Origin: Pseudonocardia thermophila
GTDB taxonomy: Bacteria; Actinomycetota; Actinomycetes; Mycobacteriales; Pseudonocardiaceae
NCBI RefSeq assembly: GCF_900142365.1
Contig: NZ_FRAP01000020.1
Coordinates: 1 to 64,000, forward strand
DNA length: 64,000 bases
Direction: 5' to 3'
Below the pieces are notes generated by a model. It had not been told where the DNA came from. It saw only the letters and a program-made list of their open reading frames with translations, and did not search any database. Shown here piece after piece: positions 15,757 through 23,777 of this stretch. A program made the position numbers and the translations under genes. The first letter of the stretch is position 1, and the number at the start of each line of letters is the position of its first letter.

Positions 15757-16770
15757 GTGTCCGTCCGAGCCGTACCCGACGCCTGCCCCGGCGTCTTCGC
15801 GCCGCACGACGCCGCCGACGGCGCGCTGGCGCGCATCCGGGTGCCCGGTGGGGTGATCACCTCCGTCCAGCTGCACGCGGTGGCCGATCTGGCCGCCGAG
15901 CTGGGCGACGGTCACGTCCACCTGACGTCGCGGGGCAATCTGCAGCTGCGCGGCCTGGACCGCACCGACCCGTCGGCGGCGCAGCGGCTGACCGCGGCGG
16001 GCCTGCTGCCGTCGCGGACGCACGAGCGGGTGCGCAACATCCAGGCGACTCCGCTGTCCGGGCTGGCCGAGGTCGCGCGGGAGCTCGACGGGCAACTGTG
16101 CGCACGGCCGGGGCTGGCGCGGCTGCCCGGGCGGTTCCTCTTCGGGCTCGACGACGGTCGCGGCGACATCCTCGCGCAGGAGCCGGACGTGTGCTGGCAG
16201 ACGGGGCGGGTGCTGCTCGCCGGGCGCGACGCCGGGTTGGTGGACGTCGACCCGGTCGCGGCGCTGCTCGCCGCGGCGGAGGCGTTCCTGGCGGTGCGGT
16301 CGACGCAGTGGCGGGTGCAGGAGCTTGGCGAGGCGGAGCGGTCGGTGATGGTGCGAGTCCTGCGCGAACGCGACCTGCCTGCCAGCCGGCGGGGAGGTGG
16401 ATCTCCGGCCGCTCCCCCGCCGCACGTCGTCGTCGCCCCGGTCCTCGGCGAGCTGACGGCCGCGCAGGTGCACGCGATGGCCGACGCCGCTCCGTCCGCG
16501 GTGGTGACCCCGTGGCGGACGGTGATCCTGGTCGAGCCCACGCACGTCCCGGACGGGCTGCCGACGGATCCGGAGATCGCGCGGGTCTCCGCGTGCGCCG
16601 GGAGGCCGGGCTGCGCGAAGGCGCTGGCCGACGTCCGGGCCGACACCCGGGCGGCGCTGGCGGCGGGCCGGCTGCCCGCGGGGCGGGTGCACGTGTCGGG
16701 CTGCGCGCGCCGCTGCGGGGCGCCGCGCGGGGAGCACATCGAGTTCGTGGCGGGAGAGCACTACCTGTGA
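15757..16770 (+). CDS. cobG: Precorrin-3B synthase
   Basis: This 337-residue nitrite/sulfite-reductase-fold enzyme makes precorrin-3B from precorrin-3A with O2, which marks the aerobic B12 route. The N-terminal ferredoxin-like half has GHVHLTSRGNLQLRGL near residues 47-62. The 4Fe-4S ligands are in CAGRPGC near 283 and SGCARRCG near 318. The start is GTG 15757; a GTG at 15736 in frame would add 7 residues, but the -10 lies between the two. Its stop overlaps cobH (GTGA). Confidence 0.88.
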   Translation: MSVRAVPDACPGVFAPHDAADGALARIRVPGGVITSVQLHAVADLAAELGDGHVHLTSRGNLQLRGLDRTDPSAAQRLTAAGLLPSRTHERVRNIQATPLSGLAEVARELDGQLCARPGLARLPGRFLFGLDDGRGDILAQEPDVCWQTGRVLLAGRDAGLVDVDPVAALLAAAEAFLAVRSTQWRVQELGEAERSVMVRVLRERDLPASRRGGGSPAAPPPHVVVAPVLGELTAAQVHAMADAAPSAVVTPWRTVILVEPTHVPDGLPTDPEIARVSACAGRPGCAKALADVRADTRAALAAGRLPAGRVHVSGCARRCGAPRGEHIEFVAGEHYL

Positions 16771-17393
16771 GGGACTACGTCCGCGATGGTGCGGAGATCT
16801 ATCGGCGGTCGTTCGCGACGATCCGGGCGGAGGCGGATCTGGCTCGGTTCCCGGCGGATGTGGCGCAGGTGGTGGTGCGCATGATCCATGCGTGTGGTCA
16901 GGTGGATCTGGCCGCTGATGTGGGGTTCAGCCCGGGGGTCGTGACCGCCGCGCGGACCGCGCTGCAGGGTGGGGCGCCGATCCTGTGCGACGCGCAGATG
17001 GTCGCGTCCGGTATCACCCGTTCCCGGTTGCCGGCCGACAACGAGGTCATCTGCACCCTGCGCCATCCCGACGTCGGCGCGCTGGCCGACGAGCTGGGCA
17101 CCACCCGTTCGGCGGCGGCGCTGGAGCTGTGGCGCCCGCACCTGGCCGGTGCGGTGGTCGCGATCGGCAACGCCCCCACCGCGCTGTTCCACCTGCTCGA
17201 CATGCTCGACGCCGGCGCACCCCGACCCGCCGCGGTGATCGGGATCCCGGTCGGGTTCATCGGCGCCGCCGAGTCCAAGTCCGCTCTCACCCGCACCGAT
17301 CTGGAGCATCTGGTGGTGCACGGCCGCCGCGGCGGCTCAGCCATCACCGCCGCCGCCGTCAACGCCTTGGCCACCGCGAAGGAAATCCTGTGA
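16767..17393 (+). CDS. cobH: Precorrin-8X methylmutase
   Basis: This 208-residue enzyme moves the C11 methyl of precorrin-8X to C12, giving hydrogenobyrinic acid. The catalytic His lies in RMIHACGQVD near residue 34. GAPILCDAQMVASGI, GNAPTALFHLL and GIPVGFIGAAESK are family hallmarks. The GTG start overlaps cobG and the stop overlaps cobIJ, so translation is coupled. Codon choice changes inside the gene, from G/T-ending near the start to C-ending further on. Confidence 0.93.
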   Translation: MRDYVRDGAEIYRRSFATIRAEADLARFPADVAQVVVRMIHACGQVDLAADVGFSPGVVTAARTALQGGAPILCDAQMVASGITRSRLPADNEVICTLRHPDVGALADELGTTRSAAALELWRPHLAGAVVAIGNAPTALFHLLDMLDAGAPRPAAVIGIPVGFIGAAESKSALTRTDLEHLVVHGRRGGSAITAAAVNALATAKEIL

Positions 17394-18952
17394 CCGTCCA
17401 GCAGGGCACCCTCTACGGCGTCGGCGTCGGCCCAGGAGACCCGGAGCTGGTCACCGTGAAAGCCGCCCGGCTGATCACGGCCGCACCGGTGATCGCCTAC
17501 CACGCCGCTCGCCACGGCCGCTCACACGCCCGCCGCATCGCCGAACCCTACCTGCGGCCCGGACAGATCGAAGAACCCCTGATCTACCCGGTCACCACCG
17601 AAACCACCGACCACCCGGGCGGTTACCAAGGCGCCATCGACGAGTTCTACACCCACGCCGCCACCCGGCTCGCCGCACACCTCGACGCCGGCCGCGACGT
17701 GGTCCTGCTCGCCGAAGGCGATCCGCTGTTCTACAGCTCCTACATGCACCTGCACAAACGCCTCGCCCACCGCTACCGCACCCACATCGTGCCCGGCGTC
17801 ACCTCCCTCGCCGGCGCCACCGCCGCCCTCGCCCAACCCTTGGTCGAACGCGACGAGGTCCTCACCGTCCTGCCCGGCACCCTGCCCCGCGACGAACTCG
17901 CCCGCCGCCTCGCCGACACCGACGCCGCCGCGATCCTCAAACTCGGCCGTACCTTCCCCACCGTCGCCGCCGCCATCACCGACTCCGGCCGCGACGCCCT
18001 CTACGTCGCCCACGCCACCACCCCCCACCAACACACCGCCCACGTCAACGACGTCGACCCCGCCTCCGTGCCCTACTTCGCGATCGCGATCGTGCCCGGC
18101 ACCACCGCCGCCACCCAGCCCCACAGCACCAACACCACCACCCGCGAGAACGCCGGTGAAATCGGCGGCGAGTCCGTCGGTGAAGTCGTCGTGGTCGGCA
18201 CCGGCCCCGCCGGACGCGACTGGCTGACCCCCCAAGCCGCCGCCGCACTCGCCGACGTCGACGACCTGATCGGCTACGGCCCCTACCTCGACCGCGTCCC
18301 ACCCAACCCGCGCCAGACCCGCCACCCCAGCGACAACCGCGTCGAAGCCGACCGCGCCGCCCACGCCCTCGACCTCGCTGCCACCGGCCGCCGCGTCGCC
18401 GTCGTCTCCGGCGGCGACCCCGGCATCTTCGCCATGGCCGCCGCCGTCCACGAAGTCGCCGCCCAGGACAAGTACCGCCACATCCCGATCCGCGTCCTCC
18501 CCGGCGTCACCGCCGCCAGCGCCGTCGCCGCCGCCGCCGGCGCCCCCCTCGGCCACGACCACGCCGTCATCTCCCTCTCCGACCGCCTCAAACCCTGGCC
18601 AGTCATCACCAACCGCCTCATCGCCGCCGCCGCAGCCGACCTCGCCATCGCCATCTACAACCCCCGCTCCACAGCCCGCCCCTGGCAGCTCGGCGCCGCC
18701 CGCGACCTCCTGCTCCAACACCGCGCCCCCGACACCCCCGTCGTCCTCGGCCGCGACGTCGGCGGGCCGGGCGAGCGCATCACGATCACGACGCTCGCCG
18801 AGCTGGATCCCGAGCAGGTGGACATGCGCACGCTGGTGATCATCGGCTCGTCCCGCACCCGGGTGGTGCAGCGCGCGGACGGCCCGGCGGTCTACACCCC
18901 GCGCTGGGTCCCCGTCGAGAACGAACCTGTGGTGATCAACAGGCCGAATTGA
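17390..18952 (+). CDS. cobIJ: Fused precorrin-2 C20-methyltransferase / precorrin-3B C17-methyltransferase
   Basis: This 520-residue CobI-CobJ fusion carries out two SAM-dependent methylations of the corrin ring. The first tetrapyrrole methylase domain starts at GVGVGPGDPELVTVKA and has LLAEGDPLFYSS near residue 106. The second starts at VVVGTGPAGRDWLT near 263, with VVSGGDPGIFAMA near 340 and IAIYNPRS near 420. A 25-residue Ser/Thr/Glu linker joins them. The last residues (PVENEPVVINRPN) come from a family A palindrome that supplies the stop. From the start to about 18765 the gene uses C-ending codons plus GAA/CAA/AAA, unlike its neighbours, then changes abruptly. Confidence 0.93.
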   Translation: MTVQQGTLYGVGVGPGDPELVTVKAARLITAAPVIAYHAARHGRSHARRIAEPYLRPGQIEEPLIYPVTTETTDHPGGYQGAIDEFYTHAATRLAAHLDAGRDVVLLAEGDPLFYSSYMHLHKRLAHRYRTHIVPGVTSLAGATAALAQPLVERDEVLTVLPGTLPRDELARRLADTDAAAILKLGRTFPTVAAAITDSGRDALYVAHATTPHQHTAHVNDVDPASVPYFAIAIVPGTTAATQPHSTNTTTRENAGEIGGESVGEVVVVGTGPAGRDWLTPQAAAALADVDDLIGYGPYLDRVPPNPRQTRHPSDNRVEADRAAHALDLAATGRRVAVVSGGDPGIFAMAAAVHEVAAQDKYRHIPIRVLPGVTAASAVAAAAGAPLGHDHAVISLSDRLKPWPVITNRLIAAAAADLAIAIYNPRSTARPWQLGAARDLLLQHRAPDTPVVLGRDVGGPGERITITTLAELDPEQVDMRTLVIIGSSRTRVVQRADGPAVYTPRWVPVENEPVVINRPN

Positions 18953-18976
18953 TCACCACGAGTTCGTTCTCGACGC
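18912..18976. repeat. Family A 65-bp palindromic element, copy 3, at the cobIJ/cobK junction
   Basis: It is exactly 65 bp with near-perfect arms. TGATCA at 18950-18955 gives the stop of cobIJ on the plus strand (18950-18952) and the stop of cobK on the minus strand (18955-18953). Both proteins therefore end in residues coded by the element. Confidence 0.9.
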
Positions 18977-19696
18977 GAGGGTGGTGCGGACCCACTCCGC
19001 GGCCGAGGCCACGTCGGCGACCGTCGCCACCCCGGCCGGGGCCGGCGGGCGGGCGACCAGCACCACGGCGACCTCTTCGGTGCGGGCCGCCTCCAGCTTC
19101 GCCGCCGTGGCACCGCCGCCGCTGTCCTTCGTGACGAGCACGTCGATGCGGTGCTCGCGGAGCAGCTTCCGCTCCCCCTCGACGGTGAACGGGCCGCGGT
19201 CCAGCAGCACCTGCATGCGCGCGGGTGCGGGCCCGGTCGGCGGATCGACCGCGCGCACGAGGAACCACTGCGGACAGTCGGCGAACACGGCGAGGTGCTG
19301 GCGGCCGGTCGTGAGGAACACCCGGTCGCCGGTCAGCGCGGCCGGGGCCGCCGCCAAGGTCGGCACGACCGTCCACGCCGGGTCGGGCGGGAACCCGGGC
19401 CGGTCCAGCCGCAGGTACGGCACCCCGGCCTGCGCGGTCGCGGCGACCGCGTGCTCGGTCATCTGGGCCGCGAACGGATGCGTGGCGTCGACGACCGCTG
19501 CGACGCGCTCCGTCCGCAGCCACTCCACCAGCCCGTCCACCCCGCCGAAGCCGCCGATGCGCACCTCGCCCGGCAGCGGCTTGGGCGCGCGCACCCGCCC
19601 GGCCAGCGACGTGATCACCCGGTGCTCGCCGACGAGGTCACCGGCCAGCTCGCGCGCCTCCGTCGTGCCACCGAGGATCAGGACCGGTCCCGTCAC
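18953..19696 (-). CDS. cobK: Precorrin-6A reductase
   Basis: This 247-residue enzyme reduces precorrin-6A to precorrin-6B with NADPH. It starts VLILGGTTEARELA and has SLAGRV near residue 30, VVDATHPFAAQMTEHA near 70 and a conserved LVTKDSGGGATAAKLEAA near 208. The GTG start at 19696 overlaps the cobM stop (GTGA). The C-terminal SRTNSW is encoded by the palindrome at 18912-18976. It is last in the PPOX-cobL-cobM-cobK operon. Confidence 0.92.
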   Translation of the reverse strand: MTGPVLILGGTTEARELAGDLVGEHRVITSLAGRVRAPKPLPGEVRIGGFGGVDGLVEWLRTERVAAVVDATHPFAAQMTEHAVAATAQAGVPYLRLDRPGFPPDPAWTVVPTLAAAPAALTGDRVFLTTGRQHLAVFADCPQWFLVRAVDPPTGPAPARMQVLLDRGPFTVEGERKLLREHRIDVLVTKDSGGGATAAKLEAARTEEVAVVLVARPPAPAGVATVADVASAAEWVRTTLASRTNSW

Positions 19697-20457
19697 GCCT
19701 GGTCCGTCCTCGACGAGTGCCGCGGCCGGGAGTCCGAGTACAGGTGGCTGTCCGGGAAGTGCTCGGCCGCGAGCGCCGGCCCGACGATGATCACCGCCGC
19801 CATCGTGATGCCGGCCTCGCGGACCGCGTCCGGCATCGTCGACAGCGGCCCGCGCAGCACGATCTCGTTCTCCCGGCTCGCCCACGCCACCACCGCCGCG
19901 GGCGCGTCCGGCCCGTGCACGTGCTCGATCGCCTCGACGACCTCCTCGATGCGGTGCACCGACAGGTGCAGCACCAGCGTCCCGGCGGCCGCGGTCAGCT
20001 TGCTCAGCCCCTCCGCGTCGGGCATCGGGGTGGCCACCGCCGCGATCCTCGTCAGAGTGACGGTCTGGGCGATCGTCGGCACCGTCAGCTCGCGCTTGAG
20101 CACCGCCGACGCGGCGCCGTACGCGGGCACCCCGGGACACAGGTCGTAGGGCACCCCGGCCTCGTCGAGCCGGCGCATCTGCTCGGCCACCGCGGAGAAC
20201 ACCGACAGATCGCCGGACGCGAGCCGCGCCACGTCGAGGCCCTCGCCGTGCGCGGCGATCATCTCGTCGACGATCTGGGACAGGGACAGGTCCGCGGTGT
20301 CGACCAGCCGCGCCCCCGGCGGGCAGAGCTCCAGCATCTCCGGGGGCACGTAGGTGCCGGCGTACAGGCACACCGGGGAAGAGGCGATCAGGTCGCGGGC
20401 GCGCAGGGTGAGCAGATCGACCGCGCCCGGACCCGCGCCGATGAAGTGCACGGTCAC
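19693..20457 (-). CDS. cobM: Precorrin-4 C11-methyltransferase
   Basis: This 254-residue tetrapyrrole methylase begins VHFIGAGPGAVDLLTLRA. It has CLYAGTYVPPEMLE near residue 30, LASGDLSVFSAVAEQ near 79 and LCPGVPAYGAASA near 105, all typical of CobM/CbiF. It methylates C11 of precorrin-4. The start is GTG, 20 bases after the cobL stop. The last 15 residues (after EHFPDSHLY) look like a loose tail. Confidence 0.93.
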   Translation of the reverse strand: MTVHFIGAGPGAVDLLTLRARDLIASSPVCLYAGTYVPPEMLELCPPGARLVDTADLSLSQIVDEMIAAHGEGLDVARLASGDLSVFSAVAEQMRRLDEAGVPYDLCPGVPAYGAASAVLKRELTVPTIAQTVTLTRIAAVATPMPDAEGLSKLTAAAGTLVLHLSVHRIEEVVEAIEHVHGPDAPAAVVAWASRENEIVLRGPLSTMPDAVREAGITMAAVIIVGPALAAEHFPDSHLYSDSRPRHSSRTDQA

Positions 20458-20477
20458 GAACCAGTCCTACCAGCGCG

Positions 20478-21692
20478 TCAGGCGGGCTCGGTGGGACGGG
20501 TCGCGCTCCAGATCGTGACGGGCATGGCCGGGCGCCAGCCGTGGAAGCCCCCGACGGGCCCGGCGCGCGCCACCGAGATCCGCACCAACCGCCCGCCGTG
20601 AGCAGCGTGAGCAGCAGCGAGCGCGGCTTCCGACTCGACGGTGACGGCGTTGGCGACGATCCGCCCGCCCGGCCGCACCGCGGCCAGGCACGCGGGCAGC
20701 ACGCCCTCGCGGGTGAGTCCGCCCCCGATGAAGATCACATCCGGCTGCGGTAGCCCGGACAGGGACTCCGGGGCCCTGCCCACCACGACCCGCAGCTCGG
20801 GCACGCCGAGCGCAGCAGCGTTGGCGCTGATCACGGTCGCGCGGCCGGGATCGGCCTCGATCGCGATCGCCCGGCAGCTCGGGTGAGCGCGCATCCACTC
20901 GATGCCGATCGAGCCGCTGCCCGCGCCGACGTCCCACAGCAGCTCACCGGGCCGCGGCGCGAGGTGGGCCAGGGTGACCGCTCGGACCTCCCGCTTGGTC
21001 AGCTGCCCGTCGTGCTGGTAGGCGTCGTCGGGCAGGCCGGGGGTCTCGCCGAGCCCGGAGTCGCCGCGGCACTGCAGCGCGACGATGTTCAGCGGATCGA
21101 CCTCGGCCGTCCACTCGGCCGCCACACCGTCGACGCGGCGCTCGTCCGGCCCGCCGAGCTGCTCCAGCACCGTCATCTCGGTGGCGCCGAACCCGGCCTC
21201 GATGAGCAGGGCGGCGATCTCCGCGGGGGTGTCTGCGCCCGCGGACAGGACGAGGATGCGCCGCCGGTCGGCGAGCACGCGGCGCAGCCGGTCCAGCGGG
21301 CGCCCGACGACGGAGACGACCTCGACGTCGTCGGCGGGCCAGCCCAGCCGGGCACAGGCCAGCGACACCGACGACGGGTGCCCGATCACCCGGACCCGCT
21401 CGGTGCCCAGCACCCGCACGAGCGTGCCGCCCAGGCCGTAGAACATGGGATCGCCGCTGGCCAGTGCGACGACCCGGCGCCCGGCGAAGCCGTCGAGGAA
21501 CGCGGCCAGCCGCGGCAGCATGGGCGACGGCCAAGCCACCAGCTCGGCGGTGGTGCGGCCGGCCACCAGGTCGAGCTGGCGCCGACCGCCGAGCACGACC
21601 TCTGCGTCGGTGATCGCGGCGCGCGCGGGATCGGTGAGCCCGGCCCAGCCGTCGGCCCCGACGCCGACGACGGTGACCTCCACGCCGCTCAC
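20478..21692 (-). CDS. cobL: Precorrin-6Y C5,15-methyltransferase (decarboxylating)
   Basis: This 404-residue protein has two domains. A CbiE-like tetrapyrrole methylase covers about 1-205 (VVGVGADGWAGL, VVALASGDPMFYGLGG near 74, HPSSVSLACARLGW near 104). A CbiT-like Rossmann methylase covers about 215-404 (TKREVRAVTLAHLAPRPGEL near 230, WDVGAGSGSIGIEW near 253, FIGGGLTREGV near 320). Together they methylate C5 and C15 and remove the C12 acetate carboxyl. The GTG start overlaps the PPOX gene (GTGA). Confidence 0.94.
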   Translation of the reverse strand: MSGVEVTVVGVGADGWAGLTDPARAAITDAEVVLGGRRQLDLVAGRTTAELVAWPSPMLPRLAAFLDGFAGRRVVALASGDPMFYGLGGTLVRVLGTERVRVIGHPSSVSLACARLGWPADDVEVVSVVGRPLDRLRRVLADRRRILVLSAGADTPAEIAALLIEAGFGATEMTVLEQLGGPDERRVDGVAAEWTAEVDPLNIVALQCRGDSGLGETPGLPDDAYQHDGQLTKREVRAVTLAHLAPRPGELLWDVGAGSGSIGIEWMRAHPSCRAIAIEADPGRATVISANAAALGVPELRVVVGRAPESLSGLPQPDVIFIGGGLTREGVLPACLAAVRPGGRIVANAVTVESEAALAAAHAAHGGRLVRISVARAGPVGGFHGWRPAMPVTIWSATRPTEPA

Positions 21693-22096
21693 TTCACGCT
21701 GCCCAACAGCCGATCGACGGCGATCTCGATCACGACCCGCTCCGGGTTCTCCCGCGGCTGACGGTACCGCTGCGCGTAGCGCCGCTCGGCCTCGGCGACC
21801 GACTCGCGGTCGGTGCGCACGTGCGCCACGCCCTGCAGCGTGGACCAGCGGCGGAACCCGTCGTGGCAGGTGACGGAGGCGCGGGCACCGGCGTCGCCGT
21901 GCGCGAGTACGTTGCGGACCTTCTTGGAGCCCCGCCGCGTGATCACCCGTGCCAGCCCGGCGTCGGGATCGACGGTCACCCCGACGGCGACGACGTGCGG
22001 GGTGCCGTCCGGGGAGACCGTGGCGAGCAGGCAGACCCGGCGTTCGGCCCAGAACTCGCGGAACTCGTCGGACGTCTCGGCCAGCGGGTTGCCCAT
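21689..22096 (-). CDS. PPOX-class (flavin/F420-binding split-barrel) oxidoreductase
   Basis: This 135-residue pyridoxamine-oxidase-fold protein starts EFREFWAERRVCLLATVSPDGTPHVVAVGV and has a central RVITRRGSKKVRNV and a STLQGVAHVRTD strand. Actinobacterial proteins of this size usually bind F420 or FMN and reduce unknown substrates. It heads the cobL operon with a 4-base overlap, so it may serve the corrin pathway, but no role is established. A GACAAT hexamer lies 6 bases before the ATG, a possible leaderless promoter. Confidence 0.75.
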   Translation of the reverse strand: MGNPLAETSDEFREFWAERRVCLLATVSPDGTPHVVAVGVTVDPDAGLARVITRRGSKKVRNVLAHGDAGARASVTCHDGFRRWSTLQGVAHVRTDRESVAEAERRYAQRYRQPRENPERVVIEIAVDRLLGSVK

Positions 22097-22332
22097 GCGG
22101 TCATTGTCACCACCGCCCACCGCGGCTCCCGGCGCACCCACCCAACGAGGGTGCGGTGGAGCGGCGACGATCACGGCAGGTGACCGTCAGCGGCCGACCG
22201 TTCACCGTCGAGCCGCAGGTCAGCAGATGATGTTCGACCACTCGGACGAGTCGGGGCCGCGCTCGCCGCGCGCCGGCGACGTCCGGGCGACGGAGGCGGT
22301 CACGGCAGGCAGCCCTGAGGGACGGTGGCCGC

Positions 22333-22848
22333 ATGCGCTCCCCATTCCGCATCCCCGCCGCGGCCGCGGCGGGTGTCCTCACCGCCCTTCTGGTGTCCGG
22401 CTGCGGCGGCGGCGCGCCGGCGGAACCGGCGCCCGAGCCCGTCGTCGCCGCGCCCGCCGGCCACTCCGGGCACGACAGCGGCCTGCCCGAGCTGTGGGCC
22501 GTGCAGAGCGGACCGCTCGGCGTCGTCACCACGGACGGGGCGGGCCGGTTGCTCTACCGCTCCGACGCCGACTCCGCCACGCCGCCGACCAGCAACTGCA
22601 CCGGCCCCTGCACCGAGACGTGGAAGCCGGTGCTGCTCCCCGAGGGGCAGGAGCCTGCGCTGCTGGGCGTGGACAGGTCGAAGGTCGGGCAGCTGACCCG
22701 CCCGGACGGGACCGTGCAGCTCACCCTCGGCGGCTGGCCGCTGTACTACAACGCGACCGACGAGCCCGGCCTCACCACGGCGGGCCACCACGGCGAGAAC
22801 GGCTGGTCGGTGATCACGCCCACGGGCGAGAAGGCGGGGCAGAACTAG
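22333..22848 (+). CDS. Secreted lipoprotein with YxYxxD-type repeats (COG4315-like)
   Basis: This 171-residue lipoprotein has a signal peptide with lipobox LLVSGC (Cys about 23) and then an Ala/Pro/His linker. Two copies of the short repeat seen in this family follow: GRLLYRSDADS near 73 and GWPLYYNATDEPG near 136. Between them lies a CTGPCTETWKPVL segment that could form a disulfide. The family is found in actinobacterial envelopes, with unknown function. The 236 bases upstream separate it from the divergent PPOX gene. It ends on the same CTAG as the convergent asparaginase. Confidence 0.75.
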   Translation: MRSPFRIPAAAAAGVLTALLVSGCGGGAPAEPAPEPVVAAPAGHSGHDSGLPELWAVQSGPLGVVTTDGAGRLLYRSDADSATPPTSNCTGPCTETWKPVLLPEGQEPALLGVDRSKVGQLTRPDGTVQLTLGGWPLYYNATDEPGLTTAGHHGENGWSVITPTGEKAGQN

Positions 22849-23777
22849 AGCTCGAGCCGGCCGACCGGCACACCGTGGCCGAGCACCGGCACCTCGCCGA
22901 ACGTGCCGAGCTCGGTCTCGCCGAGCGCCCGCAGAGCGGCCGCGACCACGACCGGGAGCGGCCGCGCCGCACCGTCGAGCACCTTGACGGCCAGCGCCCG
23001 GCCGTCGGGCAGGGCGGCGGCGAACACGCCCTCGGCGCCGATCTTCCCGATCGCACCGGGGACGGCCGCGGCCAGCTCGACCTCCAGCCGCCCGGTGCCG
23101 GACACCCACCACGGGTGCGCGCGCATCGCCGCAGCCACGCGGCCCTCCGCGGTGTCCGGCGCGGCCGCAGCGATCCGGGCGAACGCCTCGGCTAGGCCGG
23201 CCACGGTGCAGGAGAAGAGCGGGGCGCCGCAGCCGTCGACGGTGGTGACCGCCGGGTCGCCGTCCCCGGTCAGCCGGGCGATCGCGGCCCGGACGGCGCG
23301 CTGCAGCGGATGCCCGGGATCGCGGTAGCCGGTGGGATCCCAACCGGCGGCGACGCACGTCGCGAGCATGGCCGCGTGCTTGCCGGAGCAGTTCTGCGCG
23401 ATCGGTTCGGGGCCGCGCCCGGCGGCTCGCCACGCGAACGCTGCCTGCGCGTCCCACGGCAGGGCAGGGGTGTTCTGCAGGTCCGCCTCGGCGAAGCCGG
23501 CGCCGGCCAGGATCCCGGCGACGCCGGCGCGGTGGGCGGGCTCGCCGGAGTGGCTGGCCGCGGCGAGGGCGAGCAGCTCACCGGACAGGTCGAGGCCGTG
23601 CTCGAGCATCGCGACGGCCTGCACCGGCTTGAGCGCGGAGCGGGGCAGGAACGTCGTGGCGGGGTCGCCGATCGACCAGACGGTCCGCCCGCCGCCGTCC
23701 CGGGCGACCGCGTGCCCGAGGTGCACGGACTCGACGAACCCGCCGCGCACGACACGGGCGAGCACGCCCGCCCTCAT
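22845..23777 (-). CDS. Asparaginase II family protein (rhizobial type)
   Basis: This 310-residue protein of the Asparaginase_II family is expected to hydrolyse L-asparagine to aspartate and ammonia. Hallmarks are VVRGGFVESVHLGHAV at the N-terminus, RSALKPVQAVAMLE near 46, SHSGEP near 76, the NCSGKHAAML motif near 128 and VDGCGAPLFSC near 180. This family is unrelated to E. coli AnsA/AnsB. It overlaps the upstream MocR gene by ATGA, so the two are co-transcribed. Confidence 0.87.
   Translation of the reverse strand: MRAGVLARVVRGGFVESVHLGHAVARDGGGRTVWSIGDPATTFLPRSALKPVQAVAMLEHGLDLSGELLALAAASHSGEPAHRAGVAGILAGAGFAEADLQNTPALPWDAQAAFAWRAAGRGPEPIAQNCSGKHAAMLATCVAAGWDPTGYRDPGHPLQRAVRAAIARLTGDGDPAVTTVDGCGAPLFSCTVAGLAEAFARIAAAAPDTAEGRVAAAMRAHPWWVSGTGRLEVELAAAVPGAIGKIGAEGVFAAALPDGRALAVKVLDGAARPLPVVVAAALRALGETELGTFGEVPVLGHGVPVGRLEL

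Noticed and set aside
17522..18721. 400-codon minus-strand frame opposite cobIJ
   Set aside because: Its Gly/Val/Asp-rich low-complexity protein is the complement of the C-ending codons of cobIJ.
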